DNA from: Clostridiales bacterium
GTDB taxonomy: Bacteria; Bacillota; Clostridia; Christensenellales; UBA3700
Reading direction: 5' to 3'
NCBI GenBank assembly: GCA_015055975.1
Contig: SVHF01000006.1
Coordinates: 1-62,032, forward strand
DNA length: 62,032 nucleotides
The notes under the pieces were generated by a model. That model had not been told where the DNA came from and did no database searches. It saw only the letters and a program-made list of their open reading frames with translations. A program made the position numbers and the translations under genes. Position 1 is the first letter of the stretch. The number at the start of each line of letters is the position of its first letter. Positions 46,606 through 55,424 of this stretch are shown in pieces.

Positions 46606-47877
46606 ATGAAAGACGCAGAAATTAAACAAAATGCACAATTAATTTTGGATAATGTCAAAGAAATCATCGATGAAACAGGTCCAAGACTTCCAGGAACAGA
46701 GGAAGAAAAGCGCGGTGCTGAAAAATTCGCAGAACAAGTAAAGAGAGATGTAGGACTAGACACAACAACTGAACATTTTAAAATGGCTCCAGTTGCCTCT
46801 ATCGGATTTATCCCGGTATTAGGCTATCTTGGCTATGTATCAGCAGTTTTATTCTATCTATCTCCTATTGCTAGTTTCATTATGGCTGCATTACTTCTTA
46901 TCTATGCAGGCTTACAAATCTTTACATATACTGGTGTTTTAGATTTCTTATTCAAAAAACATCCATCACAAAATGTATATGCAACACTAGAACCAAAATC
47001 TGGAGTTGTAGATAGAACAATATTATTGTCTGGGCACCTTGATTCTTCTTGGTGCTGGCAACTTTCTGCTATCAATCCAAACACAATGATGATTAAGACA
47101 ATCATAGGTGTTCTAAGTGTAGCAGGTATTGCTCTTGTATCTTTAATTGCTATCTGCAATGGTGCTTTGAGCTTCATGTTCTGGACAACAAATATTGTTG
47201 ATGTAAGTGCTAAAAAGATTGCAAACATCGGATATTTAATTATGTATATAGTTCCTATCTTTGCAGTTCCTGGATGCTACTGGCTATCTCAATATTTAAC
47301 ATGGGATAAGAAAAAGGCTTCTCCAGGCGCAATGGATAACTTAACTGGTTGCGAACTTGCTCTAGCTACTGTTAAGTATTACAAAGAACACCAAGATGAA
47401 CTTCCAGAAAACACAAGATTAATCTGTGCTGGTATTGGCTGTGAGGAAGCTGGGCTTAAAGGTTCTTTAGCTTTCTGCAAAGCTCACAAAGCTGATTTTA
47501 ATGAACATTACTATAATATCAATTTAGACTCATTTAGAGATTATGATCACTTTAACGCAGTTAAGGGTGATACATGGTTATTCTCTAAATTTGATAAAGA
47601 CCTTGTAAATATCACGGTTGAAACAATGAATGAGATTGACGTCCCAACTCCTGGCATCATCGAAAACCCAGTAGGAGGATGTGATTCAACTCCATTCTAT
47701 AGAGCTGGCGTTAAGACTGTTACAATTGCAGCTCAAGATCCAAGACCTACAAACTACTATCATACATACAATGATACGGTTGAAGGATTAAACCTTCCAA
47801 CACTTGAAAAAGGTTTTGAATTAGTTGTTAAGATGATTCCAAAAGTAGTTGAATTAGATAAAAATCAAAACAAATAA
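46606..47877 (+). CDS. M28-family zinc metallopeptidase with internal membrane helices
   Basis: A 423-residue predicted aminopeptidase-like enzyme. The di-zinc ligands appear as SGHLDSS, GAMDNLTG, GCEEAGL (general-base Glu plus ligand), NLDSF and YYHTYND, so the active site looks intact. Between the N-terminal part and the catalytic core there are roughly four hydrophobic segments (about residues 66-107, 165-195 and 205-226), some splitting the peptidase fold between GHLDSS and GAMDN. This is not the soluble M28 layout and suggests an integral-membrane peptidase. No signal peptide is present. It is monocistronic, with its own promoter and a strong terminator. Substrates are unknown. Confidence 0.87.
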   Translation: MKDAEIKQNAQLILDNVKEIIDETGPRLPGTEEEKRGAEKFAEQVKRDVGLDTTTEHFKMAPVASIGFIPVLGYLGYVSAVLFYLSPIASFIMAALLLIYAGLQIFTYTGVLDFLFKKHPSQNVYATLEPKSGVVDRTILLSGHLDSSWCWQLSAINPNTMMIKTIIGVLSVAGIALVSLIAICNGALSFMFWTTNIVDVSAKKIANIGYLIMYIVPIFAVPGCYWLSQYLTWDKKKASPGAMDNLTGCELALATVKYYKEHQDELPENTRLICAGIGCEEAGLKGSLAFCKAHKADFNEHYYNINLDSFRDYDHFNAVKGDTWLFSKFDKDLVNITVETMNEIDVPTPGIIENPVGGCDSTPFYRAGVKTVTIAAQDPRPTNYYHTYNDTVEGLNLPTLEKGFELVVKMIPKVVELDKNQNK

Positions 47878-47897
47878 AATCAATTGAATTAAAAATT

Positions 47898-47934
47898 TGT
47901 CCCGGCTTTGTGATATGAACCGGGACATTTTTTT
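47898..47934 (+). terminator. bidirectional rho-independent terminator
   Basis: A perfect eight-base-pair stem (TGTCCCGG/CCGGGACA) is followed on the plus strand by TTTTTTT and on the minus strand by AAATTTTTA. It serves both the M28 peptidase gene and the converging P-type ATPase gene. Confidence 0.88.
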
Positions 47935-50236
47935 ATTTAAGTAACAATCTCATTGAATTTAATACTGCAAGTAGCATAACGCCTACATCGGCTATAACAG
48001 AAACTATCAATGGGAATACTCCCCCTGGGATTATTAATCCCCATATTAAATCTAGAATCATTATTCCAAACTTCACAAATAAAGACCCTATTATATTTTC
48101 AAATACAATCTTTCTCGTCTTCTTTGCAATTTTCTTTGCTTTTGCAATCTTAGATAAGTCATCACTAACTAACACAATATCACTTGCTTCAATTGCTGCA
48201 TCAGAACCAATTGATCCCATAGAGATTGCACAGTTTGCTTCCATCATAACAGGCGCATCATTTATGCCATCGCCAACATAGATTAGGCCACCCTTTTGCT
48301 TTAATTCCTTAGCTTTATCTAGTTTTTCATTTGGTAATAATCCACCTTCGACTCCATCTAAAGCCAATTCATTTGCAATTGCTTGAGCTCTTTGTTTGCT
48401 ATCTCCAGATAGCATCGTCACATATTCAACGCCTTCTTGTTTTAGAAGGGCTATAGCTTCTTTAGCACCATCTTTAATAACATCATCTATTTCAACATAG
48501 CCCAAGTATTTATTATCTTCTACTACATAGATTAGTATTGCTAAAGAATCGACCTTTTCTATATCGATACCATTTTCTTTCATCATTTGGTAATTACCAC
48601 AGATGACTTTCTTCCCATCTAAATCGCATTCTATTCCTCTTCCAGATATTTCTTTCAAGTTCTCAACTTTTCCGTTGAAACTATCTTTGAATGCTTTTGC
48701 AATTGGGTGAGAAGAATATTTCTCTACAATTGATGCTACTTCATAAGCTTTTTTAGATGAATATCTAATTACACTAAATTCGCCTTTTGTTAACGTTCCC
48801 GTTTTATCAAATGCAGCAACGCTTGCTTTAGCTAATTCATCTAAAGACGTAGAGCCTTTAACTAATACGCCTGCTCTTGCTCCAGAGCCAATTCCGCCAA
48901 AATATGCAAGTGGTACAGAAATAACAAGTGCACAAGGACAAGAAATAACCAAAAAGCATAATGCATTGTAGATCCACTTAGAATATAATGGCCAATTAAA
49001 TACACCATCAATTGCCCCAATTATCGTTGGCACAACCGTTGCAACTAAAAGTGCAAGCATACAAACTGCTGGCGTATAATATTTTGCAAATTTTGTAATG
49101 AACTTTTCAGACTTAGTCTTCTTTTCTTGAGAGTTCTCTACTAAATCTAGAATCTTCTTTACTGCAGAATCCTTATATTCTCTCAAAACTTTTATCTTTA
49201 TTGCTTTTGAGATATTGATACTTCCAGATAATATTTCATCTCCAACATTAACTTCTCTTGGAATGGCTTCGCCATTTAAAGACTTTAAATCCAAAGAAGA
49301 ATCGCCATCGATTATTATTCCATCAACAGGAACTTTATCTCCAACTTTAATTAATACAACATCTCCTTGAGATAATTCTTCTGGCGTTACTATTTCTTGT
49401 TTACCATTAACAATCTTTATTGCCGTTTCACTCTTTAAATTCATTAATTTAACAATTGAACTTCTTGATGATCCAACAGCAAGAGATTGTAAGAATTCGC
49501 CAAGGTTATACAAGAACATTACCATAACGCCTTCTTCTAATCCATCTCCTCCACCTATAAAGCCCAATACAATAGCGCCTAGCGATGCAATCGTCATCAA
49601 AAAGTTCTCATCAAATACCTTGCCTTTAGCAATATTTTTACCCGTGTTAATTAGAACTTCGTATCCAACAATAATATATGATGCAATAAATAAAACATAT
49701 TCTATTGCTTTTGCATATATAGGAAGATCAAATCGTGACATGATAAATGCTGGAATAAATATAACAAAACTAATTATTAATCTTAATAATTCCCACTTAT
49801 GTTCAAAAGATTTCTTTTCACTATCTTCAACAATTTTCACTTCTTCAAAATGATTTATTGCATATTTAGCTTTTGCAAGCCCACCTTCTGAATCATAAGA
49901 TAGATTAACTTTTTGTAATATAAAATCTACTGTTGCATCAATGCCATCTATTTCATTTAATTCTTCTTCTAGCTCTCTTGCACAATTTGCACAATCTAAC
50001 CCTTCAATTTTTAAAACAACATTTTTAATTGGTTCTTCATTTACAATTTCAACTTCCTCAAAATGCGAAATCTCATACAAAACCTTATCTAAATGTTTAT
50101 CATCACATTCAAATTTTACTTTTTGATTTATAAAATCTACTTGTGAAGATACTGATTCAATTTTATTTAATTCTTCTTCTAGTTCTCTTGCGCAGTTTGC
50201 ACAATCTAGTCCTTTAATCTTAATTATGTGTTTCAT
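47933..50236 (-). CDS. cadA: Cd/Zn/Pb-type P1B ATPase with two heavy-metal-associated domains
   Basis: A 767-residue metal efflux pump in the membrane. Two N-terminal HMA domains each carry GLDCANC (Cys12/15 and about Cys83/86) and are near duplicates. Then come the transmembrane core with the CPC metal site (ISCPCALV, about 433), the phosphorylation motif DKTGTLT (about 474), the HP motif (SSHPIA) and GDGINDAPV. CPC with a following C-terminal Asp-containing helix (LDLIWGL) fits the Zn/Cd subclass. It starts in a TAATG junction with the CadC-type repressor gene and is thus controlled by it. Cytosolic Cd, Zn or Pb would relieve repression. Confidence 0.93.
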   Translation of the reverse strand: MKHIIKIKGLDCANCARELEEELNKIESVSSQVDFINQKVKFECDDKHLDKVLYEISHFEEVEIVNEEPIKNVVLKIEGLDCANCARELEEELNEIDGIDATVDFILQKVNLSYDSEGGLAKAKYAINHFEEVKIVEDSEKKSFEHKWELLRLIISFVIFIPAFIMSRFDLPIYAKAIEYVLFIASYIIVGYEVLINTGKNIAKGKVFDENFLMTIASLGAIVLGFIGGGDGLEEGVMVMFLYNLGEFLQSLAVGSSRSSIVKLMNLKSETAIKIVNGKQEIVTPEELSQGDVVLIKVGDKVPVDGIIIDGDSSLDLKSLNGEAIPREVNVGDEILSGSINISKAIKIKVLREYKDSAVKKILDLVENSQEKKTKSEKFITKFAKYYTPAVCMLALLVATVVPTIIGAIDGVFNWPLYSKWIYNALCFLVISCPCALVISVPLAYFGGIGSGARAGVLVKGSTSLDELAKASVAAFDKTGTLTKGEFSVIRYSSKKAYEVASIVEKYSSHPIAKAFKDSFNGKVENLKEISGRGIECDLDGKKVICGNYQMMKENGIDIEKVDSLAILIYVVEDNKYLGYVEIDDVIKDGAKEAIALLKQEGVEYVTMLSGDSKQRAQAIANELALDGVEGGLLPNEKLDKAKELKQKGGLIYVGDGINDAPVMMEANCAISMGSIGSDAAIEASDIVLVSDDLSKIAKAKKIAKKTRKIVFENIIGSLFVKFGIMILDLIWGLIIPGGVFPLIVSVIADVGVMLLAVLNSMRLLLK

Positions 50237-50592
50237 TATTTGCCCTCGCTGATGTGCTCAAATCCTATATCTATCAACTTTTTAACATGGTCGTCTTTAA
50301 GAGAATAATAAACAACCTGTCCTTCCTTTCTATATTTAACAAGATTCATTAATCTTAAAGACTGCAACTGATGAGATATTGCAGATTTTGTCATATTTAA
50401 TAAATTTGCTAAATCGCATACACACAATTCACTCTTTTCAAGTGCGTGCATAATTCTAACTCTTGTTGAATCAGCAAACATTTTAAATAAATCACTTAGA
50501 TTTAAATATTCATCATCACTAAGCATTTTGCTTTTAACTTCGTTTACTTTGTCTTCATGTATTATTTCACAATCACATTCGTACTTTGCCAT
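50236..50592 (-). CDS. cadC: ArsR/SmtB-family metal-responsive repressor, CadC-like
   Basis: A 118-residue winged-helix repressor. The N-terminal Cys pair (YECDCE, Cys6 and Cys8) and ELCVCD on the alpha-3 helix (Cys57 and Cys59) are the two halves of the CadC thiolate site for Cd, Pb or Bi. The recognition region is MTKSAISHQLQSLR. Residues KDDHVKKLIDIGFEHI at the C-terminus resemble the second (alpha-5) metal site. It is cotranscribed with the efflux ATPase from a promoter whose start site is covered by a TTGA/TCAA palindrome. GGAGGATAT precedes the ATG. Confidence 0.93.
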   Translation of the reverse strand: MAKYECDCEIIHEDKVNEVKSKMLSDDEYLNLSDLFKMFADSTRVRIMHALEKSELCVCDLANLLNMTKSAISHQLQSLRLMNLVKYRKEGQVVYYSLKDDHVKKLIDIGFEHISEGK

Positions 50593-50603
50593 ATATCCTC
50601 CAA

Positions 50604-50627
50604 ATAGTTGAGCAATTATTCAACTAT
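50604..50627 (-). promoter_or_regulatory. CadC operator
   Basis: An inverted repeat with eight-base arms (ATAGTTGA and TCAACTAT) and an eight-base centre lies directly after the -10 box of the cadC promoter. Its TTGAA-N6-CTCAA core is like ArsR/SmtB-family operators. Confidence 0.75.
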
Positions 50628-50656
50628 ATAGTATTACACCTCTTGTCCACTGTCAA
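50628..50656 (-). promoter_or_regulatory. sigma-A promoter of cadC-cadA
   Basis: Minus strand: perfect -35 TTGACA (50651-50656), 17-base spacer, -10 TACTAT (50628-50633). The operator follows without a gap. Confidence 0.85.
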
Positions 50657-50665
50657 GGAAAATAT

Positions 50666-50694
50666 TTGACATTTGTTAAATTTAGGCATAACAT
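50666..50694 (+). promoter_or_regulatory. sigma-A promoter of csoR-copA
   Basis: Perfect -35 TTGACA (50666-50671), 17-base spacer, -10 TAACAT (50689-50694). It is back to back with the cadC promoter; the two -35 boxes are nine bases apart. Confidence 0.85.
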
Positions 50695-50699
50695 TAAAA

Positions 50700-50714
50700 T
50701 ACCCTATGGGGGTA
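50700..50714 (+). promoter_or_regulatory. CsoR operator
   Basis: TACCC-N5-GGGTA is the G/C-tract inverted repeat bound by CsoR proteins. It covers the expected transcription start of the csoR promoter, so apo-CsoR would block initiation and Cu(I) would relieve it. Confidence 0.85.
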
Positions 50715-50729
50715 TATGGAGGATTGCAT

Positions 50730-51038
50730 ATGGAATACAGCAAATGTTGTTCAAATTGTGAAAAGCACACCATAAGAACAGATGAAGAAATTAAAAAATT
50801 AATAAATAGATTAAATAGAATTGAAGGACAAGTTCGTGGCATTAAGAACATGGTTGAATCAAATGCGTATTGCGCAGATATATTAATTCAATCTCAAGCA
50901 ATTAATGCTGCAATTAACTCTTTTAATAAGGATTTATTAGAAAAACACATACACACATGTGTGGCTAGGGATATAAAAGCAGGAGATGATAACGCGATTG
51001 ACGAATTATCTAACCTTGTTTTGAAGTTGATGAAATAA
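50730..51038 (+). CDS. csoR: copper-sensing repressor CsoR
   Basis: A 102-residue four-helix DNA-binding protein of the CsoR/RcnR family. The core INRLNRIEGQVRGI is the family signature. The Cu(I) ligands fit the Cys / His-x3-Cys pattern: Cys48 in NAYCADIL and His73/Cys77 in HIHTC. An extra N-terminal Cys cluster (CCSNC) lies outside the core. The start is the ATG after GGAGG; an in-frame extension upstream would run through the operator. It leads the copper operon and represses its own promoter. One base separates it from the ATPase gene. Confidence 0.94.
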   Translation: MEYSKCCSNCEKHTIRTDEEIKKLINRLNRIEGQVRGIKNMVESNAYCADILIQSQAINAAINSFNKDLLEKHIHTCVARDIKAGDDNAIDELSNLVLKLMK

Positions 51039-51039
51039 T

Positions 51040-53535
51040 ATGGAAAAGTATGATGTTAAAGGTATGAGTTGTGCTGCGTGCTCTGCACGTGTAGAAAAAG
51101 CTGTTTCAAATGTTGATGGCGTTAGTTCTTGCGCGGTCAATTTATTGACAAACTCAATGGTTGTTGATGGAACAGCTTCAGCTGAAGAAATAATTAAAGC
51201 GGTTGAAAATGCAGGTTATGGCGCATCAATTCATAAAGATATAGATAATACAAAAAAGAAAACTGCATTTAAAGATGAACAAACAATTGCCCTATTAAAA
51301 AGATTAATCTCATCCTTAGTATTTTTATTAATACTTATGTATTTCACGATGGGACATATGATGTTTTCATGGCCTCTTCCTCAATTTTTATTACATAGCC
51401 CTATAAGCATAGCTATTATTGAACTAGTATTAACATGCATAATAATGGTTATAAATAGACATTTCTTTATAAGCGGATTTAAGGCTATATTCCATAAAGC
51501 GCCAAACATGGATACCCTTGTTGCTATGGGATCTGCAATTGGGTTTTTATGGAGCTTGTATGAATTTATATTAATTGCTATTGCTCAAGCAAATGGCAAT
51601 TTAGATGAAGCGCATGAATTTTTGATGAATCTATATTTTGAATCATCTGCAATGATTTTAACTCTAATTACTATTGGTAAAACTTTAGAATCATATTCAA
51701 AAGGAAAAACTACAAACGCCATTAAAGGCTTATTAGAACTTGCTCCAGATACAGCAAATGTTATAAGAGATGGTAAAGAAATAACAATAAATGTTGAAGA
51801 TGTTGTAATTGGCGACATATTTATTGTAAGACCTGGCGATTCAATCCCTGTAGATGGAATTATAATAGATGGCCATAGCTCAATAAATGAATCCTCTTTG
51901 ACTGGGGAAAGTATTCCTCAAGATAAAACTAAAGATAGCGAAGTATTTAGTGGCACCATTAATCTTACTGGCTTTTTGAAATGTAAAGCTACTCGTGTTG
52001 GAAAAGACACTACTTTATCTCAAATCGTTAAGATGGTAGAAGATGCATCAGCAACAAAAGCACCTATTGCAAAAATTGCCGATAAAGTATCTGGGATATT
52101 CGTTCCAATTATCCTTGGTATTGCGTTAATTACTACAATAATTTGGTTATTTATAAATAAAGATGTTGGGTATGCTCTTGCTAGAGGTATATCTGTTCTA
52201 GTTATATCTTGCCCTTGTGCGCTTGGCCTTGCAACTCCAGTTGCGATAATGGTTGGAAGCGGAGTTGGTGCAAGAAATGGTATTCTATTCAAAAATGCTC
52301 CAGCTATTGAAATGGCAGGAAAAATTAATATAGTAGCACTAGATAAAACAGGAACAATAACTAAGGGCGAAATGCATGTTTGTGATGTCATTTCTATATC
52401 TAATAACGATAATAACCTAATACAGATTGCTTATTCTGTAGAAAAACAAAGCGAACACCCTCTAGCTCAAGCTATTGTGAGATATGCTAAATCAAATAGT
52501 ATAGCCCCACTAGATATAAAGGATTTTGAAGCTTTATCTGGTAGTGGAGTTAAAGCTAAGGTTAATGGCATTGACACATATATTGGTAATGTAGATTTAA
52601 TATCTCAATTTGTTTCTATCGAAAATGACACCCTATCTAAAATTGATAATCTATCTAAAGATGGAAAGACGCCAATATTGGTTGCCCAAAGCAAATTGCT
52701 TGGCATCATAGCAATTGAAGATGAATTGAAAGAAGATAGTATTGATGCAATATCTAAATTAAAAGAATTAGGTATTAAAGTATATATGCTAAGTGGAGAT
52801 AATGAAACAACAGCAAATAGCATTGCAAAGCATGTTGGAATTGATAACGTCATTGCAAACATAAAGCCTAATGATAAAGCAAACATCATAAACTCACTTA
52901 AAGTGGAAGGAAACGTATGCATGGTTGGAGATGGTATAAATGATGCTCCTGCTCTAACATCTGCATCGTTAGGGGTTGCAATAGGCGCTGGAAGTGATAT
53001 TGCAATAGATTCTGGTGATGTTGTTTTAGTTAATAGCAATTTAACATCTTTAGTAAATGCAATAAAGCTTGGAAGAAAAACACTTTTAAATATTAAAGAG
53101 AATTTATTCTGGGCATTTATATACAATCTTATCTGCATTCCAATCGCAGCAGGCGCTTTAATTCCTATAGGCATTACTCTAGAGCCTATGTATGGAGCCG
53201 CCGCTATGAGTTTATCTAGCTTCTGCGTAGTAATGAACGCTCTAAGATTAAATCTATTTAAACCTGTAAAACAAATAAATAATACTGTAAATAATTACTC
53301 AAAAGGAGAAAGCACTATGGATAAAACATTAAAGTTAACAATTGAAGGAATGATGTGTACGCATTGCGAAAAACACATGAGCGATGCACTTTTAGCACTA
53401 GATGGTGTAAAAGAAATTAAAGTTATGGACCACACAAAGAATTTAGCAGAAATAGTCGTTACAAAAGATATTGACTATAAGACATTCGAAAAAGCAGTTC
53501 AAGATGCTGGATACACTCTAAAAGGAATTCAATAA
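51040..53535 (+). CDS. copA: Cu(I)-exporting P1B ATPase with a CopZ-like domain fused at the C-terminus
   Basis: An 831-residue copper pump. One N-terminal HMA domain (GMSCAAC, Cys11 and Cys14), CPC in VISCPCALGLATP (about 391), DKTGTITKG (about 434), SEHPLAQAI, GDGINDAPA, and the late helix FWAFIYN ... AMSLSSFCVVMNALRL with the Asn and Met-x2-Ser-Ser residues of the Cu(I) subclass are all present. Standard CopA ends near residue 745. Here a short linker leads to a full second HMA domain from Met760 (GMMCTHC), closely resembling a CopZ chaperone. A ribosome-binding site precedes that codon. It is cotranscribed with CsoR. Cytosolic Cu(I) is exported, with the fused domain possibly delivering copper. 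Confidence 0.94.
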   Translation: MEKYDVKGMSCAACSARVEKAVSNVDGVSSCAVNLLTNSMVVDGTASAEEIIKAVENAGYGASIHKDIDNTKKKTAFKDEQTIALLKRLISSLVFLLILMYFTMGHMMFSWPLPQFLLHSPISIAIIELVLTCIIMVINRHFFISGFKAIFHKAPNMDTLVAMGSAIGFLWSLYEFILIAIAQANGNLDEAHEFLMNLYFESSAMILTLITIGKTLESYSKGKTTNAIKGLLELAPDTANVIRDGKEITINVEDVVIGDIFIVRPGDSIPVDGIIIDGHSSINESSLTGESIPQDKTKDSEVFSGTINLTGFLKCKATRVGKDTTLSQIVKMVEDASATKAPIAKIADKVSGIFVPIILGIALITTIIWLFINKDVGYALARGISVLVISCPCALGLATPVAIMVGSGVGARNGILFKNAPAIEMAGKINIVALDKTGTITKGEMHVCDVISISNNDNNLIQIAYSVEKQSEHPLAQAIVRYAKSNSIAPLDIKDFEALSGSGVKAKVNGIDTYIGNVDLISQFVSIENDTLSKIDNLSKDGKTPILVAQSKLLGIIAIEDELKEDSIDAISKLKELGIKVYMLSGDNETTANSIAKHVGIDNVIANIKPNDKANIINSLKVEGNVCMVGDGINDAPALTSASLGVAIGAGSDIAIDSGDVVLVNSNLTSLVNAIKLGRKTLLNIKENLFWAFIYNLICIPIAAGALIPIGITLEPMYGAAAMSLSSFCVVMNALRLNLFKPVKQINNTVNNYSKGESTMDKTLKLTIEGMMCTHCEKHMSDALLALDGVKEIKVMDHTKNLAEIVVTKDIDYKTFEKAVQDAGYTLKGIQ
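53317..53535 (+). CDS. copZ: internal in-frame start giving a free CopZ-like copper chaperone (73 aa)
   Basis: Inside the copA frame, AAAAGGAG lies seven bases before ATG codon 760, a better ribosome-binding site than that of copA itself. The 73-residue product starting there would be a complete HMA fold with the GMMCTHC copper site, the usual size of CopZ. The likely history is that a separate copZ lost the upstream stop codon and fused, while its own initiation site stayed. Both a fusion and a free chaperone may be made. Production of the short form is inferred, not shown. Confidence 0.6.
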   Translation: MDKTLKLTIEGMMCTHCEKHMSDALLALDGVKEIKVMDHTKNLAEIVVTKDIDYKTFEKAVQDAGYTLKGIQ

Positions 53536-53541
53536 TATAAT

Positions 53542-53583
53542 AAGGGACTGTTCTTAAATTTTTAGGTTTTCGAACAGCCCCTT
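53542..53583 (+). terminator. terminator hairpin between copA and the converging protease gene
   Basis: AAGGGACTGTTC pairs with GAACAGCCCCTT (one mismatch) around an 18-base AT-rich loop. The T-tract after it is poor, so efficiency is uncertain. Confidence 0.55.
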
Positions 53584-53601
53584 AATTATTAACGTAATAG
53601 T

Positions 53602-54480
53602 TTATTCTGTTGTTTCTGGCTTATATTCAGAATAGTTCAATGATGAAGCTTCTGTTGAGCCTTTAATAAAGTTTATTAAATCTTTAGATTTTATAGCACA
53701 TCCAATACCATATGCGTTTGTATTAGAGCCTGCTTTAGATTCTACTCTTGCAAATACAACACCTATAACTTTACTATTTCCATCTAATAGAACACCACCG
53801 CTATTACCATGGTTAATATTTCCATCAAGCATAATATATTCATATAATCCGTCTGAAGACATCTTCATTGATGGATTTGCAACATTTACTGATGTAAATA
53901 ACAATCCAATACCTTCAGGATTTCCGAATGTATATGCGCTTTGGCCATAATATATTTGAGAAGTTTGATCAATTTGAAGTCTATCAAATACAACTGCCCC
54001 TGTGTCCTTCATCTTTAATATAGCTAAGTCTATTTCCCCTTCTTCATCTATGAAATAGCACAAATCTGCAAGATAATATGTATTATCCGCAAATACTACT
54101 TTAATCTCTGTTGGGGTTTTTGCTTTATTAAATGTGCTTGTCTTTTCCATACTTGTTGTTGAACTACCATAGCTTGCTACATACTGAACTACTACGTGTC
54201 TATTTGTAATAACATAGCCATCTGTTGTTACAACAAATCCTGCCCCTGATACAGTTCTTGTATCACCTGAGAAATTAAATGTAGACACAATTCTTACACA
54301 TGAATTAATTGAATTTGAAGCAACTGCCGTTCCGACATTTGGATTTTCTAAATCTCTAATGTCAACCTGATAGTTAACTGTATTTGATCTGTTTAAAAGC
54401 GTAGAGATTGCTGAGCATGACACCATACTTAACAACACTACAATCAATATCCCCACTATTAATATTATTTTCTTCTTCAT
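53602..54480 (-). CDS. lipoprotein trypsin-like serine protease (HtrA-like, no PDZ)
   Basis: A 292-residue extracytoplasmic protease of the S1C/HtrA type. The signal peptide ends SMVSC, giving lipidation at Cys22. The catalytic triad is visible: His95 (ITNRHVV), Asp151 (EIDLAIL) and Ser227 (NHGNSGGV). No PDZ domain follows, so substrate handling must differ from DegP. I chose the ATG after GAGGTGTAAC, which begins a normal Lys-rich signal peptide; a longer in-frame form overlaps the upstream gene. It is eight bases behind the DUF4380-like gene and cotranscribed. A role in surface protein quality control is plausible. Confidence 0.9.
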   Translation of the reverse strand: MKKKIILIVGILIVVLLSMVSCSAISTLLNRSNTVNYQVDIRDLENPNVGTAVASNSINSCVRIVSTFNFSGDTRTVSGAGFVVTTDGYVITNRHVVVQYVASYGSSTTSMEKTSTFNKAKTPTEIKVVFADNTYYLADLCYFIDEEGEIDLAILKMKDTGAVVFDRLQIDQTSQIYYGQSAYTFGNPEGIGLLFTSVNVANPSMKMSSDGLYEYIMLDGNINHGNSGGVLLDGNSKVIGVVFARVESKAGSNTNAYGIGCAIKSKDLINFIKGSTEASSLNYSEYKPETTE

Positions 54481-54488
54481 GTTACACC

Positions 54489-55337
54489 TCACTTTAAAGT
54501 CCAATACTCTTTATGTATTAAACTTTCGTTTGTGGCTAGTTCCACCATTGGAGATAATGTTTCAATCTCGAAGATATAATTGTTTGTATAACATTCAACG
54601 TTTGATGAAAAATCTGGATATGTTCCGCTTTTTTTATCTACCCTAACACTAAATGTTTGATTGTTTACTTTTGCTATAACCTCTTTTTCTGTATATAGTC
54701 CAACCTTTATTGGATTTACAATGTTCTTTTGTTCAATTACCAAAGAATCGTTTGTTAAATTGATTCTCTCATCCTTTATATCTGTATAACTCCAAAATAC
54801 AATATTTCTATTTGGTAAAAATCCTGTATCTTTATTAGATAGTTTTATTGTGGCTTTTGTCCCCTTATCTAAAACGGTTAACCCCCAGCAAGAAATTGGA
54901 GTTGTTTTTGTGTCGCCTTTATTTGTTATTGTTTGTATAACATCAACGGCCCCATCTTCATGCATCTTAACTTTAATCGATTTTTGAAGATGCGTTGTTG
55001 TCTCTTCTTTTGATGTAAATATTGCTTCATCCTTTCCAATTTCTACATCAACGGGTTTATTGTCTGGATAATAAGTATCCATATATTCTGGAGACTTCCA
55101 AAGTCTATGGCCTCCATATAAGTGCCAAATGCCCTCGCCTTTTAAGTTCTTTTCAAAGAATTCGCCACCTTTGTTTGTTGTATCTTTTAAATCTTCGAAC
55201 AATATATTTACGCCATCTTTTCCATAAAATATTATTCTTGGACCTAATTCTACAGTTACAAGTAACTTTATATTACCAGCTTTAAAAGACACGCATTTGC
55301 CATATAGTTTATAATTCTCTTCGCCTATTAAAACCAT
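54489..55337 (-). CDS. DUF4380-like protein (galactose-mutarotase-like fold)
   Basis: A 282-residue protein resembling DUF4380 family members, which have a beta-sandwich like aldose-1-epimerases. Segments such as VELGPRIIFYG, GGHRLWKSPE and ISCWGLTVL are typical. No signal peptide is present. The family is uncharacterised and is often found near sugar-related genes; epimerase activity is unproven. AAGGAAGGCGCT precedes the ATG and a promoter is recognisable upstream. It is cotranscribed with the lipoprotein protease. Confidence 0.8.
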   Translation of the reverse strand: MVLIGEENYKLYGKCVSFKAGNIKLLVTVELGPRIIFYGKDGVNILFEDLKDTTNKGGEFFEKNLKGEGIWHLYGGHRLWKSPEYMDTYYPDNKPVDVEIGKDEAIFTSKEETTTHLQKSIKVKMHEDGAVDVIQTITNKGDTKTTPISCWGLTVLDKGTKATIKLSNKDTGFLPNRNIVFWSYTDIKDERINLTNDSLVIEQKNIVNPIKVGLYTEKEVIAKVNNQTFSVRVDKKSGTYPDFSSNVECYTNNYIFEIETLSPMVELATNESLIHKEYWTLK

Positions 55338-55363
55338 AGCGCCTTCCTTTTATTTTTTATAAT

Positions 55364-55392
55364 ATTTTAGCATAAGGAACTTTAAACAACAA
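55364..55392 (-). promoter_or_regulatory. promoter of the DUF4380-like/protease unit
   Basis: Minus strand: -35 TTGTTG (55387-55392), 17-base spacer, extended -10 TGC-TAAAAT (55364-55369). It lies in the 87-base gap after queH; no terminator for queH was found there. Confidence 0.55.
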
Positions 55393-55424
55393 TATACGCA
55401 TTTTTTTAGCGCGCATAAAACTAA

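Noticed and set aside
50673..50729. Longer CsoR N-terminus
   Set aside because: It would have to be transcribed from upstream of its own promoter and operator; the inner ATG has GGAGG and gives the usual length.
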